Assembly: GCA_034620365.1 (NCBI GenBank)
Contig: JAQGEQ010000071.1
Span: forward strand, 310,001 to 374,000
From: Pegea sp. RAD2-039
Lineage: Eukaryota > Chordata > Thaliacea > Salpida > Salpidae
Reading direction: 5' to 3'
DNA: 64,000 nucleotides
The position numbers and the translations under genes are program-made. How positions within the stretch are numbered: position 1 is the stretch's first letter; every line of letters begins with the position of its first letter. The notes under the pieces were generated by a model that was given only the letters and a program-made list of their open reading frames with translations, was not told the origin of the DNA and ran no database searches. Shown here in pieces: positions 25,355 through 40,500 of the stretch.

Positions 25355-25533
25355 TTATTGACTTTGGTCACTATAAAAGTCAGAGGTGGACACCTCTCCT
25401 AATGAAAACCCATTTACTGGGACAGTATTAGCTTTCTTTAAGCTATTAGAACTTTTTGCATTCTTTTCGTAATGAATATTCTGATAGTTTGGTTCAGTAT
25501 GAGTTCTATTAGCAATTGTGATTTCAATCTGAT
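25355..25533 (-). CDS. robo: Robo exon 26: last coding exon
   Basis: It encodes the last 59 residues after an AAATTACAG acceptor, including NYQNIHYEK and the terminal STSDFYSDQSQ, and ends at TAA. The terminal motif is shared exactly with the plus-strand gene, with synonymous DNA changes, so selection on the peptide is likely. Confidence 0.9.
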
Positions 25534-28500
25534 CTGTAATTTTGAATTTAAAGGTTAAAACGCTGAAATTAAATAAACTTAATCTATACTTTTTAATTAG
25601 CAATAAAATAAATCTGAAATTTCAGTTGGTTTGTGTTTAACTTTTATTGAAGCTTCTAAGAGCCAACTAAATGTATGAAAACTCACCAGAAAATTCTTTA
25701 ATTTCTTCTGAGGTGTTTCGTTCTTCTTCAAGAGATTTCTTAGCACAAGTCTCATGAAGATGCCGCCAAGACTTTTGTTTAAAGGATGCAGAAGGTATCT
25801 TTGGATTTGTTGGCTGGTACTGCCAGCAACTTGAAGCTGTACTGTTGTATCCACTTTGCATAGAAACAGCGCTGGGAGGAGGAGACAAAGTTCCAACAAA
25901 CTTATCATCTATAAATGTCGGTCTCCGGTTCTCAATTTGTACATAATGTTGCTGTGGCTGAAGTTGAGGACCAGCTTCGCTTCTTAAACTACTCTGTTCT
26001 GTTGATCCGACTCCTGCACTCATTCCACTATCTCCAGTATGATGGTGGTATGATGACGTCATTGAACTTCCTCTACTTATATTATCAGCTCTTGTGCCGT
26101 TTATGCTTCCTGTGGCTCCATTTTGACGCAGATGTCTTGAGACATCACTTGATTGTGTGCATTTCATCAGCAAAGGATCAGTATCTTTTCTTCCATGTCC
26201 TACCTCTTCTAGTGTTGGAAGATATTCATGATGATTTGGAAATTGTTGTCTGATAGGTACGTTTTGGTTGATATGTTGATAATCGATATTAGTTCCAACC
26301 TAAAGTTCAATTTGAAACAATTAGAAGCTTCATACATCAATTGATTGCTACTTACTTGTGATGCTGATGGCATGTCAAATGACTCTTCTCCAGAAGAAGA
26401 TCTATAATCATCTTCTTGCTCATCCTCAACTTCATGAGGTGAGACGCATCCATGGTTTGAGCCACATGCATTGACCATTGAAATTCCTGATACTGAAAGT
26501 TGTCTTTCATTATTATTTTTGTTTTCAAAATCGTAAGTCTATCTTTGATTTACTGGTCACATAAAAAGAAAAGACTTTATACTTTTAATAAAATTTAAAC
26601 GAACGTTACCTGCCATACTTTGACGAGGATCATTATGACAAACTGTTGGGTTCCTACTTATATGAGGATAGTTCGCATAAGGCTGATCACTGAAAATGAT
26701 ACAAATTTTAATTTAGAGTTTATTCGAAAAAGGTTAAATCCAAATTGTTCACACAGATATTCAGATATCAACTTTCAATACTTGTTAAGTTCATTTACTT
26801 GTGATATCCATTAGTATCAACACGTGATACTGGCACCGGCGAGGGACTGTTGAAAGTTGGGCTTGAATAGTTTGAATGCACAAGATTTAATCGGGAGCTG
26901 ACAACATTGTTTCGAAGAGATCTTCTTCTATGTTGACCAGAGGAGGTTGAATGATTGGATTGCATCACACTTCCACTACTCATACTTCTGCAGAAGGTTC
27001 TTCAGTTTTATTTGAATAATAATCATCAACATCTTAGTACTAATTGAAACTTTTTATTTATATTGTAGTAGCTCCAGCTCGATTTCAAACAAATATTTGT
27101 ACACTAAAAAGTTTGGTAACAAATGAAAAATATTGTTGGATGCTCAAACGAATTTTGTATTTATTTATATAAAAAGATTTGATTTATGTGTTGGACAATT
27201 GCAATATGAATTTTTTAATTAATTATTTTGGTCATTTAGTTTTCATTTTTTTACTAACATTGCTTTTTCAAAATTTTGTAGTCTAATTTTACAAGATTCT
27301 CTTAAATGTACTGAGACTTAATTAACTTTAAATTTATTAATAGTTTATTGCTATGACAAAAATGTTACTTGACCTAACTCACGATTTTAAACAGAAGTTT
27401 AGAAATTAGATTATAAGCTGCAAGGTTCTCATCAAAACTTTATTGTCACCATCATAAAATATATTTCGATAAGTTTTTCTCTTATTTAATTTACGATCAA
27501 TTTTTTTATGGTTGTTTCTTATACAAGTTTTTGAGTAAAACGGATGAATAAATTGAAGCAGATTTTTATTAAAAAATATCCCGCCAGCTATTTTAGGTAG
27601 TAAAGAGACATTTTAAGAGGTTTCTTCATATTTAAGTACATATTTTGGCAAAAAACTCCCTAGTAAATGTTACGATTTGAAGTTTATAAAATATGTTGAT
27701 GTATTTTCATACGAAATAGCACAATAAGATTCTTACAAATTTGATTGGCTTCAAATCATAAAAATTCGAGATAAGTTTTTTAGAAACTTAGTTAAAACAT
27801 TTTAGGGTTAGTTACAGAATTAATCTGAATTTTCAGGATCTTAAACAAAGGTTAAAAAAACTTAAACTAACAGCTCGCTGGCTCGAGTTTTTTGCGATAA
27901 TGGGGGACTGGGAGGAACTTCCTTAATTATTGTTGGAAGATGACGAGCTACATCTTGATGTCGAGCTTGAGAAAAAATAACTTCTTGCTGAGATATTGAG
28001 TTTATTCCATTTTTTCTAGAAATGAATTATCATCAGAAGTTGAAAAATATCTTTCATAAGTATTGATAAACAAGAGGAAAATAACTTCAATCAAAAACTC
28101 ACTGCTGATCTGTTGTAAAGTGAAGAGGAATTGAGTTAGGAGAAATCAGTTGATCATTGACATACGAGAAACCTCCGGCAGGTTGAGACTCATTTGTCGC
28201 TGAGCAACGTCTGTAATGTTTAAGATGTCAAAAAAGTGAAACAAAAATTCCGTGGTGGTCATACCCGGCCTGGTATGATGTCATCGGGAGTTTTCCACCC
28301 GCAAATGAATGAGGAGGAAGTCCAATACCAGGCGAAATATAAATGTTTCCGCCGCCTGACGATGTTCTACGCTCTGTCATCTTTGCATAGCCTACATCGC
28401 CTAATCCAGCAGATGTCCGGTCCATAACAGTCAAATCAAAGTTTTGACCATATGGCTGGCTATAGTGGTCCATTGGTCGAGCTGTGGTAACCGGATAAGT

Positions 28501-31500
28501 TAGTTAAAGTGGTGACAAAAGGTCATCAATCACTGAAATGTCGCTAGCGACCAAAAGGTTGTTGTCAAAAATAGAAGCAGGCAAATTAATTAGTCTTCTC
28601 ATACAATGCCTCAAAGAACAACATCTAACAGCAAACTTTTGTCAGCTATTCGCTCTATAATCAAAGCAAAACAGTGTGCAGCTCTATCTCATTACAATCT
28701 TGGATAGAAACCATGCCGATGTAACGATAAGATCACGTGACAACAAGGATGTATTACCTGCTCGAGAAGTAGAGCTAAAGGTACGCACTACTCCGTCAAG
28801 TCGGCAATCCACATGTTCGATTTTGAGAGCAAAAAATTAAAAAATGCTAGGTCAACTCAAATCTCTTTTGTACGATTTCAATACACTTTAATAACTACCA
28901 CTGTAGATTTATTTAATCTACTTAGCATAGGACAAAATATGCGATTTAATGCAGTATATATTCAAAATCTTTCCGAGGCGAAAATAACAAAAGTAATTTA
29001 TATTATAACTTCAAAGAAGATATATAAATTAATCTGATAAACTTTTAAAATACTTACCAGCTCTGTCTCTTAACTTTGGGTTGCGTCGTTTTGTTATATA
29101 ATAGACTACGCCGATTAAGAAGCAGATGATCAAGATTGCTCCTATTGCTAAAACTGCTATGCCAGTTGGAGTTGATAAGAATTTGTTTGCATCATTTACT
29201 ACTTCCGGAGAAGCTCCAATTTCTTCATTGTTGTTTGTTTCATGATCCTCATTTGTTAAAGAATGGTCATTACTGCTTCCTACAAATATCAAAACGTCAA
29301 CAGATTTATTTAAAATGAGTTGAAAGAAATTATTGAATTGAAAAAACACAGAGATAATGGTTTGATCGACTTACTCGGTCCAAGTTGAATTTTGCTTTCA
29401 ATTTTTGGCCCTTTTCCAATAATAGTCATATAGCTAAGTGTAATATTGATATGTACAAGCTTTCTTGGCACTTGTTGACAAGTTGCTTTTATTTGATCAG
29501 TCTCCGCATACACAACTTCGTAATAATCGGTTGATTCACATATCAACATGTAGCTTGTAATGATTTCATGCACTTGTGGATGCTTCCAAATTACCTCTAA
29601 TCCTGTTCTTCCTGTTAAAATCCGTGTAGAAGTAGCTACTATCGGCTGAGCGATCACAACTGTAAACAATCGATCAGCTGAGTGTAAAGCAAAATCTTGT
29701 ATTTCGTTTCTAAAGTTTTCTACAAATCGAAGACATTTTGAAAATTAAACACAATTAAAGACTCACCTTTGCCGCTCATTGAAACCATGGCTAAGAGACC
29801 AGTTGGATTAGTGGATTGGTGAGTGTATGGTCGAATTCTTACAGCCAGATTATAGATTGATTTAGGTAAGATCTGACGATAAACTCTACAAAGGTTTCAA
29901 TAGAAATTAGAGCGTGAAAGTTTGACGTAATAATTTGAATTAAAGTTTTAATTACCTTTGATTACATGGTGTGGTTGAAAGTTGACTTGTTAGCTTGCTG
30001 TTATTCATTGCAATAGTGATTTCGTAGCCTAATGCAAAGTTACACAAATCTTTGTTTGTATTCCAGGTTAACTCAAACTGTAGTGGTATAAAATCATCAA
30101 CTATTGACAGCTGAAGCTTGTCAAGTAAGATGTCATCTAGTTCACTTTGATGATAGTTTTCAAAACGATTTGTATAATCTGTTGGTAAAAATCAAACATT
30201 TTGGTTATTCGATTGCTTTTGACACTAGAATTTGAGATATTTCAACGATTTCTTAAGTTCATAACTTTTTTATATCTGTTATAACAGTCTGTTCACAGGA
30301 AAGGTATTATCTTGACATATTTCATAAAACTGTTGTCTTTTTAACCCCTTATAACAACAAGCAGCACAACTTAATTCTAATATTCTATTCTATTTTCTTC
30401 AAATAATATTAAAACATCAGTTTTATCTTCAGGCGAGTGAAGAAATCACTTTTTCAGTTGTTATTCTGTTTGTTCTGTTTGAATATTTTGTTCTATCAAA
30501 TGTTTGTACGGTATCGGTAAATGTTTGTACAGTTTTTTTGTTCTTGTAGCTCTATTTGGCCGTCTGTGACATCTTTGTTTTTTCATAACTTTTTATTTCA
30601 CTGAGCTTCTACGCGTATCACAACAATAACGAAAATGCAAATTGTCTCTTTGCAAAAATGTTTCTATAATTTTGCTGAGATATGAGCCTAATTATTTTAG
30701 TAGGACAGCTATGGCTAAAACCAGCCAAGGTTTAGAAATACCTTGAGTGAAAAACGGAGTCTCCGAAGTCACTACCTCACTGCTTCCATAGTGATTGATT
30801 GCAGAGACAACAAAGTAAACACGAGCTGATGGTTGCAGGTCGGTGACAGTTAACTTGGTTTCTTTTACTTTTTGCAGTGTTGTCCACTCATGTTGAGAAT
30901 GACCAACTCTGAAACGAAATAATTATTTTATCTTTTATCTTGTTTGAAAATCAAAAAAAGTAGAAAACACTATTTGATATCAATGAAGTAAAACTAGTTA
31001 ACTAAGAAAAATATTTGAAGGTTTGTATAAGCTTATCACAAATGAGATTTACTCTGGTAAAAAAGCGGTCCCATGAGAGGATACAAGTCTTAAATATTTT
31101 ATTTAGAAATCTCAAAATTATAATTAAATGAGAATCAAATTATTTCTACTTTTTATAAATGTATGCCTTGTAAAAAATGTATTGAATAAAGTATTTAATA
31201 AATATGTGAAGCACATTTTAGACTCTTTCAAAAATAATATAAGAGTTTAGACTAATTTAATTTTTTTCTAATGTTTAAACAACAACTCCTACAAAAATTT
31301 AAAACAATTTTCTAATTTAAACGTACAAAAAGACTATCATTGCATTTCTAAAAACGTATTTAATCAATAGGATGATTAGAAGCATTTCACTTTTATTTTT
31401 AGTGTTTGCCTAACTATTTTACCAAGAAAATTCCACAGTTAAATATAACATGGTATAAAAAAAACTACCCCTTTTTGAGTAGTAGGTATAGATGCTAAGA

Positions 31501-34500
31501 TAGTTAAAGTAAAACTAGTTTGTTTTTATCAAAGGAAAAAAATAGGCGATTAAAAACAACTGATGAAATTACATGTAAAATAATCGATAAGCGATTTTAG
31601 ACCCGCTTTTACTCAAAACATTACTCTATATAACATTCAAATCATTTTTTTAAAAATCTGACTTAAAGCGTAACATACTGGAAGTACGAAAGCTGATAAG
31701 AAAGATTGTCCTGATCATTAAAATGGGGAGCAGTCCACTGTACAGTTAGAGAATCAGTTGTTGATGACATCAATCTGATTAACCCTGGTTTACCTGGAGT
31801 GTTAGGCTGCCCAGCAATATTTTCACCAATTGCTGAAAGTCGAAAAGATATATTAGAACCTTTCATATAGGAAACTGATGAAGTCACTTTGAAGCTTTAA
31901 TATCTAAAACTTTTACTAATTAAACATCATTATACAAAAAGTTTATTTAACATCAAAATGTGTACAATTAGTCAAATAGTTTGTGTTTAAGCCAACAAAC
32001 ATCTTGTAAATGGAACTTACGCAAGACAGACAAATAAGCAGATGCTGAAGTAACTCCATTACTGTCAATAACTTTACACGTGTACTTTGCTTGATCACTA
32101 AGCTGAGAAGAAACACCATAAAATTGAAAATATATTTTTGTACATATTCAAAACATGCGTTTGAGCTTAGTGGAGTTAATGCGTAATGCTACTTTGAAAT
32201 AAAATTATTAAAAGCAGTTGTTAATCATGAAAATACTATTTTTAAAAATTTAGTTTTTTTAATGGTAACAATCATTTTTCCGATGATTGATTTTTAAAAG
32301 TTGAATAAAATCATCAAAGTATTTATTCAAACATATCGTTATGACTTTAAGCTGTTAGAGCAGTCTAAATAATAAATTATTCAAGAATGAAGAAGAAGCT
32401 TTTATCATCGATTAATTATTAAATTACGGTAAAAACTTCGATGACTTAAGCTAAACAGATTGAATAATCATTAATATGATATCAGCATCAACATAATTAC
32501 TCGACAACTAATTCTCTTAAAGAACTTAAGCTTAGAAAATGTTGAAACTATTTGAAAATTTCTTAGATTTTATAAAGGCTGAAAAGAATTTTTTCCCAAC
32601 AAAACAGTTTTTTGACATGATAACAGAAGCAATAATCGATTTGTAAAAGCTTAACCAGGCATTTTTTTTCTACTTTCAAACTACTAAATATTTCCATACC
32701 TTAGAGTCAAATATTCGGAGAGATTCTACAATCCCTTCATTAAGCCTGGTTCGTGATACACTGATTCGTTTTTCTGATATAGTATTCTCTTCCCATTTTG
32801 GTACTATGTCCATAATAAGGTCATCTTTTATCCATTGAATCTTTACGTCATTTGCTCTTGATTGAACTTTACAAGTAAATGATATTGCGTCGGAGATGAG
32901 GGCGCTTTGGTTAGAAGGAGCCAAGAGAATAACAGGTGGAATTTTATCTTTGTAGCCTGTAATAATTTACTAGTTTTCTATATTCGAGTTGTAGTGAACA
33001 AAAATGAACCCACCGGAAACAGTCAAGTTGATTCGTTTTCCTTCGAAATTTTCGTCATTAGTACAGATGTAAATCCCAGAATCTGTCTTAGTGCCATCTA
33101 GAATCATTAGCTGATTGTTTTTAATAAGATGAGCTCGTGACTTAAAAGGATTTCTATTTTGCTGGAGCACCTTATCTATATTCAATTTCAATTTAGGAGT
33201 TTTAATTTAATTGTGAACTAATGGATCTTAGCAAAGATAAACTAACTTTGAATGCCTGACCAGCGAAATGATGATGTCATCAGGTTTGTGACGTCACATG
33301 TAAGTATAATGTTAACACCCGCATGGTAATTGAAAGATTGAGAGATGTAACTAATTTCGGGTTCACCTGTGATTACAGTTAAATGATAACCTGAGCAATT
33401 TAATCTTATTTTGGAGTTTCACTTACAAACGTACATCACGTCACAGGGGAATTTTTCTGTTATTTCAGTTGGGTATGTTTTTTGTCGTTGTTATGGTAAG
33501 GACTTAGTTTTTAAGACTTAAACAAGAATGAATTGCAAAAGGTATAAATAAGATCGATTTTCACTTTATCTGTTTGCTTGGGAAATGCATAAAACTGTAA
33601 GCTTCAGATAATGCTTGTTAAATGATACAGTTTGAAATAGTGAGTTTGAAAATTTTGAATCTAGTAGTCATTAAAGTATTCTAAAAATATTGTAACACTG
33701 ATAAAGAAAGTTTGTTTACCAAAGTTCGATTGTAAAAAAGGTGATAACCTAACAAAAGTTAATGCAGTACAATAGGTCGACAGTTAAATTGATGTTTTAT
33801 ATTTACAAGAAAAAATCTTTAATTTGAAGTAGGTAAAAATCTGTTTTGTATATTTTTCACGATATACTTACCAGTAACTTTTAAATAAACTGTGTACAAA
33901 ACTTCACCGACAAGATTTTTTGCTTTGCATGTATAACTTCCAGTATCTGAATATTTTACTTTCTTCACAATAACTTCGTTCGCTTTCACTATGTACCTGC
34001 TTTAATTAAAAAGTAAAGTTAGTTGAAATTTTTTGCAAATAGTATCTTTTTTTTATTAAACACAAGATTGTATTAAAAACCAAAATAAAATGACGTATTA
34101 ATAGTAAAAATTATTACTTGTCTTTATTTGAAATAGGGACTGAATCTTTCAAAAAGCTTATCCAGGGTATAAAATCTCCAGTTGCTTCACATTTAAAACT
34201 TGCTAACTCTCCAGGTCTCAGAATCAAGTTTTTTGGTTTTTTCACAAAATGTGGTAATTCTACAAGTAATTATTTGAACAATTTGAAAAAATAGGTTAAA
34301 AGCAGTAATCTGGATGCAAAACTGAAATATCATTTATAAGCTTAGTGCACAATGCCATATGTTTTGCTAGTTAAATTGATTTGCTGTCATCATATTAGAC
34401 ATGATATGTGATCAGCTGACGTCTTAAATCCCTTTTTTCTACTTTTATTTTTTTTGCAAATTAGTTATCCTTCGTCCCCAGAGAGCAAAGTATTAATGAT

Positions 34501-37500
34501 TCACATATTTTACAATCTACCACCTGTATTCCGAAGATATGCTAACTTTTTTATATAGGCAAATTGAATAAATTACTATTTATGGAATGTATGCCAAAAA
34601 ACTGTATTTTCACCATGTTACAAAACATCTCACTTATCAATAGTTTTTTAATTTTATTTCTATAAAACTAGTAGTTAATTTTTTTATATCTAAATAACCT
34701 GATAAAATTAAATGGATTTATTCAAATATTAAATAATAGAATGTTGAGTGACTCAGTGGAGTTTTCTTCATGAGCCTCCAGATAAGGCTCAAGTATTTCG
34801 AAACAACAGCCATTAAGACAACATTAAATTCCAATAAAAGTTTATCTTATGTAGTATTCTAAATAACTTATAACACTTAAAACGGATATTATGAATAATT
34901 GATTATTGCATCTAATAATTGATTTTCTACATCTAAAAAACCAATAGAACTTACAAAACCAACACCCTACTTAGCCAGCTTTGTAATTTATTAGTACAAT
35001 TGTATATAATTTCACTTAGAGGCATACTACTATTCTCAAATGAATTAAACATAAAACCCAAGCGTGCAAGTTACTTATAAATAATTCTTACCCTATAAAC
35101 TCAAAACTGTAAAATATTTTCTCAATTCACCTCAGTTGACATTTAGCTAATTTTACAAGTAGCAACTGTTAACTTAGAGTTATATAATACATCTTTAAAA
35201 AGAACTCAATTCCAAACATTTTAGATAACTTTATGTCAGGTAAAATGTAAATTTTATAAGTAATATCTGAAGCAATTAAAACTATCATTTAATCTATACT
35301 CGAATATGCATTACATATTTGATTTAAGTAACTAAACGGTTCATGTCTTGAATTTAAGTGGCTAAAATAAACAAAGTTATGTAATAAATTATATCATAGT
35401 CAATAAATCAGTACTGTAAGTCATGCTCTGTTAGAATCAATAGTCCAACTAATGATAAAACAAATAGAAGTAAAACTTGCTTTGAATAGTTAGCATTGCT
35501 GCACTGCTTCTGCGTGTACCCGCTATATTTGAAGCCACACATGTGTAAAAGCCACCATCTTCATCCACAACATTGTTTATTTGAAGATTACCGTCTCTAT
35601 TCTTAACAAATAAAAGAAAGTCAAGTTTTAGCTCCTCACAAATTCCAGCAAATATTATTGCTTTTTAAGTCACATATTTTATTTTTCATTTGCTAATGAA
35701 TAAATTTTTAAGGGGAGAACCAGCTGAGAATGTTTAACTTTTAAAAAATTGCATATTTGTTCAAACTTTATGTTTAATATTTAGATTTAACAATGAAATA
35801 ATTTGATTAAGAACAATAAAACATGGCAATTTAACCTTTTCTAAAACTCAAAAGTTTGAATCATTTATATTTGTTCAAGTAAGATAGTAGATTGCAAAAA
35901 ATAAAAACTTATTTTTTAACTATTTGTAGTATCTATTTTAGTATTAATCGAATGTTTTAAAAGAAATACATTTCAAAAACCTAAGATTTAAGAGTCACTT
36001 GTAAATATTGTATACAACTTTAATTAATATAAATACTATATAACAAGTTAGTAATTAAACTTTTTACCATAATATTCAAATCAAACCTGTAATTAAGATA
36101 ATTGTTAAGAATAGTTTTTAGTAATTAATCATACTTGTCTTTTTATTACTTTATTTTATTAATAATTACTTTGAGTAATCTATTTAAGTTATATACAAAT
36201 TTCTTAGGAAATGTTTAAGTTTACAGCATTTCATTAAGCTTTATTTTTAAATTAAATTTTAAAAGAAATAGAATTTCTGACTATCGTGGTCGTGATAAAA
36301 ACTAATTACATTTAGCTATTTATGTTAGAACAAGAAAAGTAAAAAGCTTAGTATTAGATTTCATAGCTTCTTTTATTAATAAGATAAAACAACAAAAGTC
36401 TTAAAATTATTTTCCTTGTTATTACATAAATTCATAATTGTTTAAGATTTTATTTTCAACATTTATTTTGTAGTCTGTGCTGCATGCAAGAAATTTTTTT
36501 TTTAATTTCAGCAGCAGTATCCTAAATATTTTAGTCCTAATGTACAAATCAACATAAGCAATAACGTGGAGTAAATAATCTAACAAAATAAACTTTTTTT
36601 TTTCATTTATCAGTGTCATAATAAACTTGTGAATCAACAAGCTCACAGCTGCAAACTAAAAAACTTTAATCAAAATACACTTTAAATAGCTGCTTTATTA
36701 AAGTTAGAATCATAAATCTTAATACAAGTGTCAATTATTTCGTCCAACATTGCTAATAAATTTATAAAGCTAATTTGAGTTTTATGATGAAATCTATACC
36801 TGTTTTCTTGCATTGTATTCTACGGGAACTTCTTTCTCAGCTTCTGATGATTGATATAACCACTTGATACTGGGCTTTGGAACACCTTTTGGAGGGTCAC
36901 AAGTAATATAAGCAGTTTTACCTTCATGAGTGGCTACATCGTAAGGAGGTTTGGTAAATATGCCGATATCTAAAAAAAGAAATAAATTTCATAATAAATC
37001 TTGTCCTGTTTTTGTTGCAAAAATTGATTTTTTACAAGCATCAAACATTAGTCAAAGTTACAGAATTAGGCAGTTTTTCAATTGTGATAAAGCATAAACT
37101 AAATCTATTTTCATTCAAATTGGTGGTAATCAATACTTAATTTACAGAGTTCCATGCCCAAGCTGCATCGGAAGACTTTTATTAATAATAAGTGTTTAAA
37201 ATTATTCAAAGTTAAAAGCAATAATTAATGACAGAACTCTTAAGAGGTAATTTCATTTAACGAGATTGCTTCAGGATCTCTTTTCATCTTTACTTTTGAC
37301 TCTTCCGTACATTGAACCTTGTTAGGTGACGTAATGGTAGCGGCTAAAAGTTTGAAACTCAAACCAACAGTTAGACTGTCAAACTGAATAGTATCATCAG
37401 TGATTAATAGTAACTTAGAAAAGATATTGAGTCATAGAATTAAGTGAACAGTTTTCAGCATACTCCAACTACTAGGCATTTCAACCTTGCTGATGTTATT

Positions 37501-40500
37501 TAACTTCAAAGAAATTGATCAGTGAGTTGGTATAAAGCAATACTAAAGAAGGTGAAATTATTGAACGGACGGTGTTAGGTTTGTTTTTAATTATCAATGT
37601 TTATTGGAGCGTTTATGAGGTTTAATGAGTGCAGAACAGTGGAAAGCAAAAATACTGGAAAAGTGCCATCAAAATACTTTGTTACTCACCCAGCCAAGCT
37701 TAAGTAAAGTGAAAATATAGAAATTGAAGTGCAGCTTATCAGTTGAAAATATTATAAATGAATAGTTTGCCAAAGGGGTTGGATTTCAAGTGTTTAGTTA
37801 CTAATTAGCTTTAAAGATAGGAAACACTTTACATTCTGTGTTTCATCTACTTCAATTATCTTCGAATAAATGTTTATATTGTATTTTGCAGATAAAAGCT
37901 TTGATATATTTTGTTATATTATTTTGGAAAGCAAACACATCATGTTAAAACAGGGTGCCTCTTGTGGTGGTACTCTAACAATCTCTAAGCACTTTCGATC
38001 ATCAAGTTCTGGACCTGTTTCTATTTGTCTAAATTTTTAATTGTCAATATGCCAAATCGATTTAACTAATATATTTCTCAAACTATCTGCCCTAGGCTAG
38101 TTAAACCAGAATTATCATTGCAATAGTTTCAAAAGTGATTGCTAAAATATAATTTGGTCGAAACTGTTTTAATATTTATAGTGAAAAGGTTATCATTTAT
38201 TGATGTATCCATAAGACCTTCCAACATTTGAGCTTACTGAAAGCTTTTGATTTTCTTTAAATAAAAGAATAATCTAATCTATTAAATACATTCTAAAAAG
38301 CAAATTAAATTATGATCTGAAAATTTAAATGACGCAAGCAATTTGAAAATCAAAGAATTTTTTGACTTAAAACGACTTTAATAAATCTACGCTACAATAT
38401 AATTATAACTTCTAAAGACATTTATGACAAGTTGATTTAATTATCAAAGCTAGAAACAGAACTTTTTAACATTTTCAATCCAATTTTACTAAGAACTTTA
38501 CACTCTTAAAGTTTAATCACAGAAATGAGAAGGTTATCAGTTTCATTTAACAAAACAGTGCCTAAATTTTAATTTTCAAATTAAGACTGTTTTTTTTTTC
38601 AAACATTTAATAAAGTTTAAATTTATAGACATTTAGTTCTATCTAAGAATGTTCAAATAGTTTTGCTTGTGTCTAAACTAAAATTCACTTAGATTAAGGC
38701 GAGACAATAAATTTTATCTGACTTAAATTGTGTCATAGAGACCACACACAAACTTATATTATTATGAAAGCGCACGTATAAACTAGAATACAACTTTATC
38801 TGACCAAAACTTACCATTTACCTTTGCAATCATTCTCTGTCAATCAAACAAAAACAGAAAATTTTGTTATATAAGCCCCTCTTTTAGCCTTAGAACATAA
38901 GACTAAGAAAATAATTACGATAGATTACTTGTTTTCAACTTCAAAGATATCTAAATTGCTTCCGGACAATATCTTTTACAACTCTTAGGAGATATCATAT
39001 TAAACAGAAATGAAAAATTCTGTACACTTTAATAAGAAATTTTATCACTTCAAAAAATTCTTCTTACTTAATTATAGCAAATTTAATTACAATTTGATGT
39101 ATCAATTTTTAGGTAACTCTTCAATTTTAATGTTCCTATATTTAATTTTTTATATTATCAAAACAAATTGTGGCATGAGATACATACGCTAACATGTTCT
39201 ACTAACACCAGTTTATCACGTACAGAATTACTTTCACACAAATTTGATAATAATGAAATTGAAGTAGCTTGAAAGATTTTTTAGAATCTCACAAGTATGA
39301 TTCATTCTTCTAAAGTGAATGAAAGTTCTTCTATTCTATTTACAGAGCTATTTACTTTTATAACCTCAAGATCATAACGACTAGGATATGTCTTTCATTA
39401 GGCAAATCAAATAAAGAGACATACATACTTATATATACATTTCTTTAATTTCATATGATTGCTTACATTTCATTTTTTATAAGGTTGCATTCCAAAACTA
39501 AAACAGCCGTTGAAATTTGGTTACTTAAATTTAAGGTCAAATTATTGAAAAAATGAATAGCTTAATTTCCTGAATATTTCTTCTTTGGTGTTTTGATACA
39601 TCAATTCAAATTTTATTTTCAAAATGAAATATTTGTTCAAATTTGGTATCACACTTTTACAATTGAGTTTTCAAAGTTCTGCTTAAAAATCAAAATCACT
39701 TTTTTAGTAAATAAAGTTGAACGAATGTTCATCTTTAAAACCTTTTACCTTGAGTGTAGACATGAAACTGAAAAACGTGTAACCACTAACAGCGCCAAAA
39801 ACTATGGGCTTCTACTCGGTTATAATTTGTTTTTAGAATATTTGATTGACATAATTCACAAGACTTAAAATGATCATTTAAAAGAATCGAAATATTGGGG
39901 AACAACTTGTTTGAACTGCGTTAATCGACTTTTTCATTAAATAAAACGGTTGTAGACAAAAAGAACTGCTTGAAATTACGTCTTAAGTGCTTTTTCAGTA
40001 AGATTTCTAAAGAAATGTTGATGAATTTTTGTGAGTGAACCCTTTAGCCAAAATTGGTTTTACTTTGAAATGATAACACTATTTTGTCGGTTGAAGTAAT
40101 TTCAACAATCTGAAATTTGTTCTCAATTACAAAATGCACTAAAAGGTAAATTGCAACAAACCACTACTAAAGTGAATAAAAGGAACAAAGCTATTATAAT
40201 CGACTTTAAACTCAATAAACGACTTTTGATCTACACTTCGGCCAATATAAAGTAGTTATTTCATCTATTACATCATACATTGTGTTTCAATTCATTTCAT
40301 CTACAATACCAACTTTTATTACTTTGCAATTTACTTAATCACGTATTTACACAAAAACTATTCGGCTACTGAAATTGTCAAGTGGGGCATAACCAATATC
40401 ACTAAGCTCGCTTTACAATTAAATAAGAAGAATCAAACCCATGGTTGAGAAGAACTAAACGGGAACGGCGCCAGCAAATGATAAGAGACACTGACCGATG

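Noticed and set aside
25915-26253. 112-codon open frame on the plus strand
   Set aside because: It lies antisense within Robo exon 25 and its sequence is the shadow of a constrained exon.
33285-33305. CRE-like TGACGTCA site as a regulatory element
   Set aside because: It lies inside coding exon 9, and similar GACGTCA strings occur in other coding exons. The codons explain it.
33420-33455. Possible short exon reading EKFPCDVMYV before Ig4
   Set aside because: It has splice-like ends and a cysteine but no tryptophan strand. Exon 9 already supplies the complete first half of Ig4 in frame with both neighbours.
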